Of a stretch of DNA of 64,000 bases, positions 1 through 42,960 are shown in pieces. Origin of the DNA: Bathymodiolus brooksi (lineage: Eukaryota > Mollusca > Bivalvia > Mytilida > Modiolidae); NCBI GenBank assembly GCA_963680875.1, contig OY804588.1:57052369-57116368 (forward strand). Reading direction: 5' to 3'. Position 1 is the first letter of the stretch; every line of letters begins with the position of its first letter. The notes under the pieces were generated by a model. It was given only the letters and a program-made list of their open reading frames with translations, was not told the origin of the DNA and did no database searches. Both the position numbers and the translations under genes were made by a program.

Positions 1-6
1 ATACAC

Positions 7-722
7 ATGTGTAATATCAAGCATATAAATAGGGTACGTATGTGTAATATCAAGCATCTAAATAGGGTGCACATGTGTAATATCAAGCATCTAAATAGGG
101 TACGCATTTGTAATATCAAGCATCTAAATAGGGTACGCATGTGTAATATCAAGCATCTAAATAGGATACGTATGTGTAATATCAAACATCTAAATAGGGT
201 ACACATGTGTAATATCAAGCATCTAAATAGGGTACGCATGTGTAATATCAAGCATCTAAATAGGGTACGTATGTCTAATATCAAGCATCTAAATAGGGTA
301 CGCATGTGTAATATCAAACATCTAAATAGGGTACGCATGTGTAATATCAAGCATCTAAATAGGGTACGCATGTGTAATATCAAACATCTAAATAGGGGTC
401 ACATGTGTAATATCAAGCATCTAAATAGGGTATGCATGTGTAATATCAAGCATCTACATAGGGTACGCATGTGTAATATCAAGCATCTAAATAGGATTTG
501 CATGTGTAATATCAAGCATCTAAATAGGGTACGCATGTGTAATATCAAGCATCTAAATAGGATACGCATGTGTAATATCAAGCATCTAAATAGGGTACGT
601 ATGTGTAATATCAAACATCTAAATAGGGGTCACATGTGTAATATCAAACATCTAAATAGGGGTCACATGTGTAATATCAAACATCTAAATAGGGGTCACA
701 TGTGCAATATCAAGCATCCAGG
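7..722. repeat. 33-bp tandem array (TR1)
   Basis: About 21-22 head-to-tail copies of a 33-bp unit with core CATGTGTAATATCAAGCATC. The array begins at the window edge, so its left limit is unknown. Units differ by a few point changes (GTACG versus GGTCAC at the unit junction). The last unit runs into GCATCCAGGTATTAACC. Because 33 is a multiple of 3, one plus frame stays open for 250 codons; I regard that as an artefact of the period. Confidence 0.95.
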
Positions 723-755
723 TATTAACCAAAATATGGAAAAACCAAAATCCAG

Positions 756-1449
756 ATAAAATGCTACATGTAATAGCAAAAAATCCAGACAAAATGCTAC
801 ATGTAATAGCAAAAAATCTAGACAAAATGCTACATGTAATAGTAAAAAATCAAAATAAAATGCTACATGTAATAGCAAAAAATCCAGACAAAATGCTACA
901 TGTAATAGCAAAAAATCCAGACAAAATGCTACATGTAATAGCAAAAAATCTAGACAAAATGCTACATGTAATAGTAAAAAATCAAAATAAAATGCTACAT
1001 GTAATAGCAAAATATCCAGACAAAATGCTATATGTAATAGCAAAAAATCCAGACAAAATGCTACATGTAATAGCAAAAAATCCAGACAAAATGCTACATG
1101 TAATAGCAAAAAATCTAGACAAAATGCTACATGTAATAGCAAAAAATCAAAATAAAATGCTACATGTAATAGTAAAAAATCCAGACAAAATGCTACATGT
1201 AATAGCAAAAAATCTAGACAAAATGCTACATGTAATAGCAAAAAATCCAAATAAAATGCTACATGTAATAGCAAAAAATCCAGACAAAATGCTACATGTA
1301 ATAGCAAAAAATCTAGACAAAATGCTACATGTAATAGCAAAAAATCCAAATAAAATGCTACATGTAATAGCAAAAAATCCAGACAAAATGCTATATGTAA
1401 TAGCAAAAAATCCAAATAAAATGCTACATGTAATAGTAAAATATCCAGG
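756..1449. repeat. 33-bp tandem array (TR2)
   Basis: About 21 copies of a 33-bp unit with core GCTACATGTAATAGCAAAAA. Units alternate between variants ending CCAGAC, CTAGAC and CAAAATAA, in a partly regular order (PD, LD, NQN types if read as peptide). The core ACATGTAATAGCAA resembles ACATGTGTAATATCAA of the preceding array, and both arrays end in ATCCAGGT. The two are probably diverged relatives. Confidence 0.95.
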
Positions 1450-2112
1450 TGTTCAATAGAATCAAGTTTCTGAAAGCAACAAGACAATTTTTTTCAGTTT
1501 GTTTTTAAATTTAAGTTCATTTTATGATGTAAAGTCTTCAATGAATAATAAGACACAGAGAACATATTCAATGTAAAATTAATCTGGTACATGTATAATA
1601 GCCAAAAATTATTGAAAATGCCCCCCTCCCCCCTAATATACAAACTTAACAGCTGCATATAATTAAAGCATGCATAACATCTGTTTTACTCTTTTACTGG
1701 TCTGTTTTACTCCTCAACAGAAGCTGTTATTTTATCTCGTAAAGACAAGTTATTACACAGAGTCACACTAAGTGGTTTAACTGAACTTTTTATCAACACT
1801 TTATCATGCAGGTCAATTAATGAAATCAACACTATAATTTATAGCATACTTTACTCAGCTGATTTATTGTTGTTGGTCCCATCAACAACAATTATTTGTA
1901 ACAAACAAAATATTCTTTCAAGTCTGAAAAAAACTTTTGTTTATTATCAAAATTAATTAATAAATTTAGCAACCACGATAAACAGTGAATTTATTCAACA
2001 TGCTGAAGAAATCTTTTTAGATTTCTCTATTTGTGTGATTGTTATTTTACACATAATGAGCAATTTTTCATCTTTATTAATTATGTGAGAATATGCTACA
2101 TTCGATCAGATG
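1450..2112. other. AT-rich intronic stretch, nothing recognised
   Basis: No exon, repeat family or structure that I can support. It lies in what should be intron 4 or later of the HS2ST-like gene. Confidence 0.6.
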
Positions 2113-2192
2113 ATGATGATCTCTGCTTTGTACTAGTCTAGACCAACACGCTTAGTTGGATTTTTATAGTGCTAGCTCGCTGACAAAACAGA
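2113..2192 (-). mobile_element. SINE-C fragment
   Basis: The stretch with CACTTAGTTGG-like sequence followed by ATTTTTATAGTGCTAGCTC matches the middle of the fuller SINE-C copies at 53222-53575 (same orientation) and 22737-22985 (opposite orientation). Both ends are missing. Confidence 0.7.
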
Positions 2193-2203
2193 TGATCGCG
2201 ATG

Positions 2204-2432
2204 GTATATCGACCCCCTAACCCATGGTATTTTGACCGCCCTACCCATGGAATATCGACCCCCCTACACATGATATTTTGACCTCCCTGCCTATCTCTTG
2301 ATTAGAAATAGGGGGGGTCAAAATACCATGGGGGTTCAATTTACCATACGTTCAGTTTTCAATAAGGGGGTTCAATATACCATGGATGAAAATTGACCCC
2401 AGAGTCAATTTACCATGGGGTTCAAAATACCA
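2204..2432. repeat. Imperfect inverted repeat built from a short GTATTTTGACC motif
   Basis: GGTATTTTGACC and close variants occur several times in the left half. The reverse form GGTCAAAATACCATGGGG occurs in the right half, around a centre near 2300. The motif also repeats directly within each arm. It could be a decayed fold-back element. No target duplication is clear. Confidence 0.65.
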
Positions 2433-2904
2433 TATGACACCGGTACATATCAGTCAATTTTTGCAGTCATGCAAAAAACGTTTATTTATAGTGCAAAAAA
2501 TATATTACAGATAAAAATACAAAATTGCACAAAAGAAAAAAAAACCAAATTGCACAAAATATGTTATAGATAATTTTTTTTTCACAAAATTGCACAAAAA
2601 TGCATTGGGAAAAAAATCCTAACTGCAAGAAATTTTAAAGTCTGCGTTGTAGATTGCAATAAATTAGTATTCTACGGAACTAATAGCTTTTTGCCATTAA
2701 AAAGATCATTAGCACGAAGCAGGTAGAACGTAATTTGTCTTAAATTACAACGATCTTCTTTGTAGTAAACAGTTTGTATAAATGAAATATGTCTCACTCA
2801 AGACACAATGATTTGTTTGTAAATTGAACCACAAAAAAAAAATCAAAACAAGAAATAATTGTGCCCAACATTTAGGTGCTTAACTTGATCTATTCTTACA
2901 ATAA
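2433..2904. other. AT-rich stretch, nothing recognised
   Basis: Homopolymer-rich A/T sequence with several short repeats of TTGCACAAAA at 2530-2600. No gene or element is supported. Confidence 0.5.
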
Positions 2905-3125
2905 AGCTCGTTTTCTTTAATTGACTTGCATTTTTTGTAATGTCTTAAAAAAAAACTTAAGAAATTATACATGAACATGAAGTATAAAAAAACTTTTTTT
3001 AAATGTCTAAAATAATGCCAGTTTTCTTTAATTGACTTGCATATGCATTGTTTTAATGTCTTAAAAAACTTACTTTAATATAATCTTATTTTTAAATTAT
3101 ACATGTACTGATGTAGTATAAACAT
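2905..3125. repeat. Diverged tandem duplication, about 111 bp x 2
   Basis: TTTTCTTTAATTGACTTGCAT-type sequence occurs at about 2911 and again at about 3022. In both copies it is followed by an AATGTCTTAAAAAA block and then by AAATTATACATG and AGTATAAA motifs. Confidence 0.75.
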
Positions 3126-3479
3126 TAAATGGCCACTTTTAACAAAATGTTGGTTTGCCCAAACCTTCCCCATGCAACTGGACATCGGTAGAAAGGTACG
3201 GAAATTTTTTTCTTTTAAAATGTGTTAAAATTTGGAATAAGATACTTTACAGCAATGGATTTTGGATATATCCAGAAATTTTAAAAAATACATTTGTTTT
3301 TGAAAAAAAAAGGAATTTTAGTAAGTACTTTTTTCTGGTAGGTAGTGTTGGGGCAAACAAACAATTGATTAATTTGATCCAAAATATAAAGTTCAGTTAT
3401 GTTACGGTGTAAAATCAAATTACAGATATTTGTCCTGAGCTGCAATAACTAATTACTACTCTCTGCTTAAATTCATGTT

Positions 3480-3771
3480 ACAAAAATACCCAAGCCCAAG
3501 ACCAGTAAAACTTTGTTCGGACCAGTCAATTTTTCAGATTTGTTAAAGAACAGTCTTTGCACTAACCCACTTGCCTTAAGCCCGAGGCAAGTAAAACTGG
3601 ATTTGGGCAGGTGAAAATTATGATAGAAATTGCTTGAATAAATAGAAAAATTTTCTAAATTTGGCTTTAGAATTTGAAAAAAAAATTTAGGCAAAGACTG
3701 TAAAAAACCATATAAAAATAAATTCAAGAATTTGATTTGGACCAGTAAATTCAAATTATCATTTCGAGGAC
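3480..3771 (-). mobile_element. MITE-4b copy interrupted by a MITE-4a copy
   Basis: Read on the minus strand it starts CAGTCCTCGAAAT near 3771 and carries the subfamily signature TTTACTGGTCC and GACTGGTCCGAA. The same signature is seen in the copy at 40512-40665. The end near 3480 is truncated or diverged. A 150-bp MITE-4a element (3551-3700) lies inside it. Confidence 0.7.
3551..3700. mobile_element. MITE-4a copy (nested)
   Basis: 150 bp from CAGTCTTTGCACTAACCCAC to AGGCAAAGACTG, giving terminal inverted repeats CAGTCTTTGC. Internal signature: CACTTGCC, then GGCAGGTGAAAATTATGATA, then CTAAATTTGGC. Flanks (TAAAGAA / TAAAAAA) allow only a weak target duplication. Confidence 0.85.
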
Positions 3772-4483
3772 TGAATAATGCATTTTTCTAATTTGGCAAC
3801 CTATATACCATATCAGATTTTGTCTTCTTGTAAAATAAAAATCGCTAGATGATTTTTATCTTCTTTTAAAGTTCTGATGGTATATTGATAAAATTCTCTC
3901 TAATAGTCATGCACTTAGAATTGCATGTCTTCTAACTCATTCTAAATAGCGTCATTGTTAAACAAGTTCTGTTGTACAACAACATTTAATTAATTCTTAA
4001 CAATAATGTAGTATATCTGTTCCATAATTTAGTACCCGCCCTTTCAATTCCATTAAAAAAATGTGCATAAAACAGAAGAAAAAGACTACAAAATACTGGG
4101 TAATTGGTAAACAGAAAGTAACGAGCTTTCGTAACATTTTGTAATTATTCTGTTGAAGTTTTTGTTTATATCATTTAGTTAGTATATATTGTTAATTACG
4201 CCATCAAATTTCTAATCAATGTAGCTACCGTAATTGCTTTCACGGTTCACCGCATGTACCATGTGTACTGTACTGTAATTTTGAAGATCTGACAAATTAC
4301 TAATGATAAAATAACTGTTACGTTTGGTTACAGTTTATTCTGCAATCACTCTAGTATGTGTGTTATAAATTAACCATTGCTTTATTTGCATACTATACAA
4401 ACACACCCAAAGTCAAACAGGCCAATAATTATATATGTAGGCTTTGGCTATTGCTATGGGTGCTTAATGAAATTTTCCACAAT
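3772..4483. other. AT-rich stretch, nothing recognised
   Basis: No exon with matched splice sites and no repeat family that I recognise. Confidence 0.5.
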
Positions 4484-4750
4484 AGGGTTAGGGTTATGGT
4501 GTTTAATGCAACCTTTAACAATATTTCAGTTATATTGTGGCAGAAAGTTTTATTGGTTGTGAAAACTGCAGTACCCAAAGAAAATCATCAACCTTCTGCA
4601 AGTCACTGACAAACTTTATCACACAATGTTGTACATCGAGTACACCTCGCCATGAACGGGATTCGAACTCACAACATTAGTGGTGATAGGCACTGATTGC
4701 ATAGGTAATTGTAAATCCAACTACCATACGATCACGTCCATGACACCTCC
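4484..4750 (-). mobile_element. SINE-A copy, nearly full length
   Basis: tRNA-derived SINE on the minus strand. The tRNA-like head has a TGGTAGTTGG A-box and GAGTTCGAATCCC B-box. It is followed by CACTGACAAACTTTATCAC (plus-strand sense), a central domain equivalent to CTCCGGGTACTCCGGTTTCC (diverged here), and a tail ACACCATAACCCTAACCC. The central domain resembles the class of conserved-core SINEs described in invertebrates; the exact family name is uncertain. Confidence 0.85.
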
Positions 4751-5050
4751 CAAGAGATCATCCTATCAAGATCTTATACAATATAGATTGGCTATAGACT
4801 TGATATTTAAATCACATTGTCTGTCATGTAAAAATCCATTGTGTTTGTTTACTGACTTTGAAGGATGCTCTCGTTATCATCTGGGTGTTTTGTGACAAAA
4901 TAAGATAATTCAATTTAATTCAAGTGTCATCACTTCAAATTTTTAAATTGGGTTAATTGATTTTGAACAATATTTCAATTTGTTTCTATTTTAACACTTT
5001 GCTAAATATTTGTTTTACTTTTTTCATTCTATAATTTGTTGTTACACTTA

Positions 5051-5202
5051 CAGTCCTCGTGCTAACCCACTTGTCCGAATCCTGGAACAAGTAAACCTGG
5101 ATTCGGACAAGTGAAAATTATTAAAGAATTTGTTTGAATATTTTTTTTTTTTCTAAATTTGGCTGTCTGGCAAGTAGGTGAAACAAATTAAGGCAAAGAC
5201 TG
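5051..5202. mobile_element. MITE-4a copy
   Basis: Bounded by CAGTCCTCGTGCTAACCCAC and AAGGCAAAGACTG. Contains CACTTGTCCGAATCC and GGACAAGTGAAAATTATTAA. Convincing target duplication is not visible. Confidence 0.85.
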
Positions 5203-5469
5203 TTTTTAATGTACTGATATATAGCTTGGTCATTGATTCACTTATTTAGGACAAGTGAAAAAATGTTTCTATTATTTCATAAAAAATAAAAAATTCAAAA
5301 GGCTGTAATCTGATTTAAAAATGAGATGCTGACTAAATTTGCAACAAGTCCTTTTCTTATTAAAATCACTTTAAATAAATTCCATTATTGTTGCTATGAA
5401 AGTTGAAATCTTGACTGACCACTATGGATCATTCAAACTATCGGCTAGTGTACGCTTGGTTTTGTTCAA

Positions 5470-5587
5470 ATTGACCCAGTGATGTCAGAGGAGACAACAC
5501 AATTTTTCAAAAGTTTACAGACAACAACGGACACCAAGTGATGGTAAAAGCTCACCTAACCCTCTGAATCGGGTAAGCTAAAAATAT
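5470..5587 (+). mobile_element. E6 element, right-end fragment
   Basis: Ends ACCAAGTGATGGTAAAAGCTCACC...GGTAAGCTAAAAA, matching the right terminus of the long E6 copy at 55519-57033 (GTGATGGCAAAAGCTCAC ... GGTGAGCTAAAAA). The rest of the element is absent. Confidence 0.7.
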
Positions 5588-5714
5588 AAATATGATTATG
5601 ACGAAGTCATCCGGATAGTCCTTAAGCAAATTATAACTAGAGGTTCCTATCTAAAGCTTGATTCACTCATATAGAGAAGATGTGAAAAAATTGAAAACAA
5701 CATATACTACAGAT

Positions 5715-5866
5715 TGGGGGTTAGGGGTTATGATGTTTAGCGCCACTTTCGAGTTCACCTCCCCTGAGCGGGATTCAAACTCTCAATTTTAGTGGCGATA
5801 GGCATTGATCGCACAGATAGTTATAAATCCAACTACCATATGATCACGACCACGACGACCCCTACA
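5715..5866 (-). mobile_element. SINE-A copy with internal deletion
   Basis: Keeps the tail (GGGGTTAGGGGTTATGATG on plus) and the tRNA-like head (GGGATTCAAAC B-box complement, AACTACCATATGATCACGAC). It lacks the central domain between them. Confidence 0.8.
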
Positions 5867-6606
5867 GATGGATGGATGACAAATGTCATTATGTCAAGTG
5901 ATACAAATGAGTTTACATCAATACATGATTAGACTTTGCAAGCTTAATTTTTTATAGAAACAATTACTTAAAACTACTGCTTGTTGCAGCAATGAGCAAA
6001 CCAAAGAAAACAATATTTAAGAAAGGCCTCAAATGCAGGTCTTTCAGTAAGGGGGTGGTACATGGTACTTTTACCCACTTAAAATGGTCTCTGGTACCTC
6101 CTAATTTCAAAAAAGTGTTGCATAAGATATTCATGAAAAATGTTCAAATTTTAAGAATAAATACTGCCTGTAAATAGACTTGAAAAATATTGAAAGCCCT
6201 GCAAATAGCTAGACATAAAAACAGGTGTACATACTATGCAAGATGGATTCCAGATATGTTGTTGACATGCCCTATCTTATATATATATATACAATCAGAT
6301 AAAAGTCATTAACTAAAAGATTGTTATTTTAATATCAAATACTTTCACTTCCAGAAGAAAACAGCAAGAAGAAAATAATGCATTAATACAAGCCCCCAAA
6401 GGCACTACACACTGGAAATTACAATATAAGATATGAAGACTTGCAGTGAAACAAATTTATCCGAAATGAAACAAGACAAAATCCCTGAGACAAAGGCCAC
6501 CTGCAACATTTGTGTACAATATACCGGTATATAGAATATGCTGTCATCGATTAAAAACTGAAAAAAACAAAAGAAAAACACATAATATTTGTATCAATCT
6601 ACCAGC
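5867..6606. other. AT-rich stretch with a short (TA)n run
   Basis: Contains a (AT)8-type microsatellite at 6276-6291. Nothing else is supported. Confidence 0.5.
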
Positions 6607-6763
6607 CAGTCTGTGACTTTAGCGTTGGTCCTATTGCCTCTGGTCAGTAAATGTCTGATCAGGCCAGTAAGCTTAATTAATTTTTCATTGTAATTGTGCT
6701 TAAAATTTGCTTTTTTTTTTAAAATTCGGGCCAGTCATTTCTGAAGTCGAAAATCATAGACTG
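6607..6763. mobile_element. MITE-4b copy
   Basis: Runs CAGTCTGTGACTTTAGCGTT ... GAAGTCGAAAATCATAGACTG. The ends form an imperfect inverted repeat. It shares TTCGGGCCAGT and the GACTTTAGC(A/G) end with the copy at 40512-40665 read in the opposite direction. Confidence 0.75.
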
Positions 6764-6928
6764 TTAACCAGTATTAGTAAATAAAATCTTGAAATTGATG
6801 ATTTATTTTTAATGTTACAGCATTTCCAATAAATTGTACAAGATTGTCTGTTGTTTAATGTCCAACGGCAACTGTCACATGCATATTCATTCAGGACGAT
6901 ATTTTCCAATACAAAACTGATAGAATCT

Positions 6929-7022
6929 ATTTTAAACCAATCGAGCCTTGGAGCAGTGATAAAATACATTTTAAACCAATGGAGACTTGGAGCAGTGATA
7001 AAATACATTTCAAACCATCGAC
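6929..7022. repeat. Short tandem repeat, about 39 bp x 2.5
   Basis: AATCGAGCCTTGGAGCAGTG and AATGGAGACTTGGAGCAGTG are each followed by ATAAAATACATTT(T/C)AAACCA. Confidence 0.85.
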
Positions 7023-7806
7023 ACCCAAAGAATAAAACAGATGTACTAGTTAAAAATACCATTATCTGACCCTCAGGGAAATATAACAACATGTCTTAAA
7101 CATTCTCTGAACCAACAAATCATGTAAGTTTTCTAACAGAAAAAAACTGATACCATCACAAAATATTCCCTTTTTATTGGGAGAACTTGACGATAAAACT
7201 GTATTGTATCCGGTGATCTAGTCCAAATCCATATCTATTGTAATAGCTTTTGACATCCACGGTTAATTATATATAATAAAAATGCGGGAAATTCAATAAA
7301 ATATGGTCAATGTATTAAATTGCTATTTTCAAACTTCAAAGAAAACAGTAAAATTACATATAATTGAACCAATATTTATTCCATGCATCACCTACAGGCT
7401 CTAGTTATTGTACTCAATTCAAATATATATTATGTCACAGCTATTGTTTTTCTGGTTCCAGAAATGTAAATAAGATTGCTAGGTATTTTCCTAAAAATAC
7501 TACTTAGTAGGGGTCAGAGAGTTTTTTCTGGATCTAGAAATGTATATGGATGCGAGGTACTATTCCAAAACTTATATAATAGCCAATAGGTCTGAGTTTA
7601 TGTTTGGATTGAAATCGAAATAGACTTCTAATCGCATCTTGCATCTCTGGCTTTGCCTTCGACGCATTAGTGCTAAGAGAAATCCATTCTCACAAAACAA
7701 ATCGATGATGGTATTCTTGGATAATAAGACTATGATTTGTATGGAAATTGTCAACTAAATTAGCCCTGATAACTGGCATTCTCTGCTAATACAAAATTAA
7801 ACTGTG
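7023..7806. other. Intronic stretch, nothing recognised
   Basis: I checked the minus strand for the next HS2ST exon (conserved RDP-containing segment) and did not see it here. Confidence 0.5.
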
Positions 7807-9212
7807 CAGAAGACCCCCTTTTATAAGGAGACCAAAGGCCACCCCACTTATAAGGGCAATTCCACCAAAGGCCACCCCACTTATAAGGGCAATTCCACCA
7901 AAGGCCACCCCACATATAAGGGCACTTCAACCAAAGGCCATCCTTCTTATAAGGACACTTCAACCAAAGGCCATACCTCTTATAAGGACACTCCAACAAA
8001 GGCCACCCCACTTATAAGGGCACTTCAACCAAAGGTCACCCCTCTTATAAGGGGAATTCCACCAAACGCCACCCCTCTTATAAGGACACTCCAACCAAAG
8101 GTCACCCCTCTTATAAGGGCACTTCAACCAAAGGCCATCCTTCTTATAAGGACACTTCAACCAAAGGGCATCCTTTTTATAAGGACACTCCAACCAAAGG
8201 CCATCCCTCTTATAAGGACACTCCAACCAAAGGCCACCCCACTTATAAGGACACTCCAACCAAAGGCCACCCCACTTATAAGGACACTTCAACCAAAGGC
8301 CATCCCTCTTATAAGGACACTTCAACCAAAGGTCACCCCACATATAAGGGCACTTCAACCAAAGGCCATCCTTCTTATAAGGACACTCCAACCAAAGGCC
8401 ATCCCTCTTATAAGGACACTCCAACCAAAGGTCACCCCACTTATAAGGACACTCCAACCAAAGGTCACCCCTCTTATAAGGACACTCCAACCAAAGGCCA
8501 CCCCTCTTATAAGGACACTCCAACCAAAGGCCACCCCACTTATAAGGGCACTTCAACCAAAGGCCACCCCACTTATAAGGACACTTCAACCAAAGGCCAT
8601 CCCTCTTATAAAGACACTCCAACCAAAGGCCACCCCACTTATAAGGACACTTCAACCAAAGGCCACCCCACTTATAAGGGCACTTCAACCAAAGGCCACC
8701 CCACTTATAAGGGCACTTCAACCAAAGGTCACCCCACTTATAAGGACACTCCAACCAAAGGCCACCCCACTTATAAGGACACTTCAACCAAAGGCCACCC
8801 CACTTATAAGGACACTTCAACCAAAGGCCATCCCTCTTATAAAGACACTCCAACCAAAGGCCACCCCACTTATAAGGACACTTCAACCAAAGGCCATCCC
8901 TCTTATAAAGACACTCCAACCAAAGGCCACCCCTCTTATAAGCCCCTCCCATCAAAGGCCACCACTCTTATAATGATACTCCTACCAAAGGCCACCCCTG
9001 TTATAAGCCCTTTCTACCAAAGGCCACTCCTATTATATTGCCACTCCCACCAAAAGCTATCCCTCTTATGAGGCCAGATTTCAGCTGCACTGAGATAGTA
9101 AAATATATGATGATCTACTATTAAATGGTCCCCCTAATGAGAGGCCACCCCTCTTATAAGGCCACTTTTTCAGAGGCTGGTAGAGGATGGTATTATTAAA
9201 GGAAGATAACTG
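7807..9212 (-). mobile_element. MITE-1 copy expanded by an internal 33-bp minisatellite
   Basis: The left end CAGAAGACCCCCTTTTATAAGG is a diverged form of the MITE-1 terminus CAGTAGTCCCCCTCTTATAAGG. The right part (9060-9175: GGCCAGATTTCAGCTGCACT, AATGGTCCCCCTAATGAGAG, CCTCTTATAAGGCC) matches in reverse the left part of the MITE-1 copy at 60313-60928. The final terminus near 9212 is degraded. Between these ends lies the 33-bp array, so the array is internal to the element. Confidence 0.8.
7815..9045. repeat. 33-bp tandem array inside MITE-1 (TR3)
   Basis: About 36 copies of a 33-bp unit, ACCAAAGGCCACCCCACTTA followed by TAAGGACACTTCA. Variants are GGCCATCCCTCTTATAAAG and GGTCACC. The last units at 8940-9045 decay towards the flanking MITE sequence. 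Frames stay open on both strands only because the period is 33 and stop-free. Confidence 0.95.
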
Positions 9213-9228
9213 CATACATTCTCCTGTA

Positions 9229-9371
9229 CAGTCATACCTGTTTAAGAGGTCAGTCAGGGGTCAGAGGGTCATCAAAAAGTTACCATATAAGACATAAGAC
9301 AGGTGGCTGCTAAAATAAGGTTTCTCAGCAGTTATTTGTGATCACTGGAAGTTTGAAATGGTGACCTCTTA
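9229..9371. mobile_element. MITE-2 copy cut by a SINE
   Basis: Left end TACAGTCATACCTG then TTTAAGAGGTCA. The right arm reaches GGTGACCTCTTAG and then stops where SINE-A sequence (GTTATGGTGTTTAACGCC) begins, so its right terminus is missing. Confidence 0.65.
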
Positions 9372-9545
9372 GGTTATGGTGTTTAACGCCACTTTCATTA
9401 ATATTTCAGTTATATCGGGGCAGTCAGTTTTATTGGTGGATTACCTGGAAAAAACACACTTCTCTCACAGGTCACTGACAAACTTTATCACATAATGTTG
9501 TATCGAGTGCAGCTTGCTATGAACGGGATTCGACGTCACAACCTT
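9371..9545 (-). mobile_element. SINE-A copy, degenerate
   Basis: Tail GTTATGGTGTTTAACGCC, GTCAGTTTTATTGGTGG, CACTGACAAACTTTATCAC and a weak B-box (GGGATTCGACG). The tRNA-like head is poorly preserved. It lies just downstream (gene sense) of the exon 4 donor site of the HS2ST-like gene. Confidence 0.75.
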
Positions 9546-9603
9546 TAATTCAAGGTTATTGCTTAATATAGGTGGCTACATGAGCACGTTAGACTGTACT
9601 TAC

Positions 9604-41839
<32,236 letters not shown>

Positions 41840-42960
41840 TTACATTATGATACCATTTTACAATAAAACGTAAAAAAATATATTTTCCAACTTGGTCACA
41901 TGTTGTCGATAAATGTTTTATTGCGACAGAACTTGGTTAAAACAAAAACGACTTTCCATCTCTAGTTTTGAACAACTTGACTCTGATAAGGCTAACAGGC
42001 TTCAACGTTAAGTCGTCCCCAGGCAAACTCGTCATAAAATAGAAATCTGCAACGGATAGTTCCATTCCAATATTGTATTGATTACTTATGCTGACACAGA
42101 AAGTGAGATGTTTTAATCCTGACCACAAAAAAAAAAAATCTTGATGATTTATATTGCTATTGAAGCAGAAACTTTAAAATGGCATTTTGTTTTATCTTCA
42201 ATCAAGGATTTATATAGATCCTTGCTTCAATTTAGTAATAAGATATTGTATTACTCCCAGTTGTTGGGTTTTTTTGGGTTTTTTTTTGGCATAACGGGAA
42301 TGAGTCTTCAATGGGGTTTGTGTTGAGGGAAAACATGATTTCATAGAGTTTTGATGACGGGTTTGATTATAGGACGAGTTAACTATTACAATATTAAATA
42401 TTTAGTTTCGTATATAAAAAAAAAGCTCGTTGCGTTGTAATAATATAGGCCTGGTTATGGCACTTTATGATATTACAGAATGGTGTTAAATTTTATATTA
42501 TTTTGGGTTTACAACTATTTTTATATTTCATACGAAAATATACTTCTTATGTCCTCTCTGTAATTTCCTCCTTATTAGGAGCACGCTTCACACGGCTGAT
42601 TTATGCTTATTTGACCAATTATGTGAATTGAAATTGAGATAAACATTTTAAGTAATGTGTTGACGGTTTGTCTGTCAGTGTGTTGACGGTTTGTCTGTCA
42701 ATGTGTTGACGGTTTGTCTGTCAGTGTGTATGTGGTCTTTTAGTATTTAGAAATAAATTAGATTCAACTTTATTTGACTTTCAGGTGAACAAATACAGAT
42801 TGTGCCTTCAAGTTTGGGGAAACTTCCGTGGCACACCATCTTATTAATAAACCGGGTATGTAGCTAACCAGAATAACCCAGTCGTTATAATACGCTCCCG
42901 CTGGTCGCTAGCGATAGTCCCGATAGAGGGCGCAGTATTAGTCGAGTTAGTATGTAGCTA
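41840..42960 (-). promoter_or_regulatory. 5' flank of the HS2ST-like gene; promoter not located
   Basis: The 5' untranslated region and possibly the promoter should lie here. A strong-looking acceptor (poly-T tract then GTGGTCAG at about 42119) suggests an upstream non-coding exon. 41937-42128 stays open on minus but shows no recognisable protein. A 23-bp unit (TGTGTTGACGGTTTGTCTGT) is repeated three times at 42656-42727. GC rises at 42880-42950 (GCTCCCGCTGGTCGCTAGCG). No TATA element can be assigned with confidence. Confidence 0.35.

Noticed and set aside
4620..4740. tRNA gene suggested by A-box and B-box
   Set aside because: The boxes belong to SINE heads. The sequence cannot fold into a full cloverleaf and continues into the SINE core; the same holds for the other copies.
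7804..8973. Long reading frames on both strands in the 33-bp array
   Set aside because: The period is a multiple of 3 and the unit is stop-free, so both strands stay open. The array lies inside a MITE.
1..9603. Next HS2ST exon (3'-phosphate-binding segment)
   Set aside because: I looked on minus for the conserved segment after DFS(R/S)FG and found no candidate with acceptor and phase 2. It is most likely beyond the left edge.
41937..42128. 63-codon minus frame just upstream of HS2ST exon 1 as a protein
   Set aside because: No recognisable homology, and it lies where the 5' untranslated region is expected. It is kept only as a note in the 5' flank entry.
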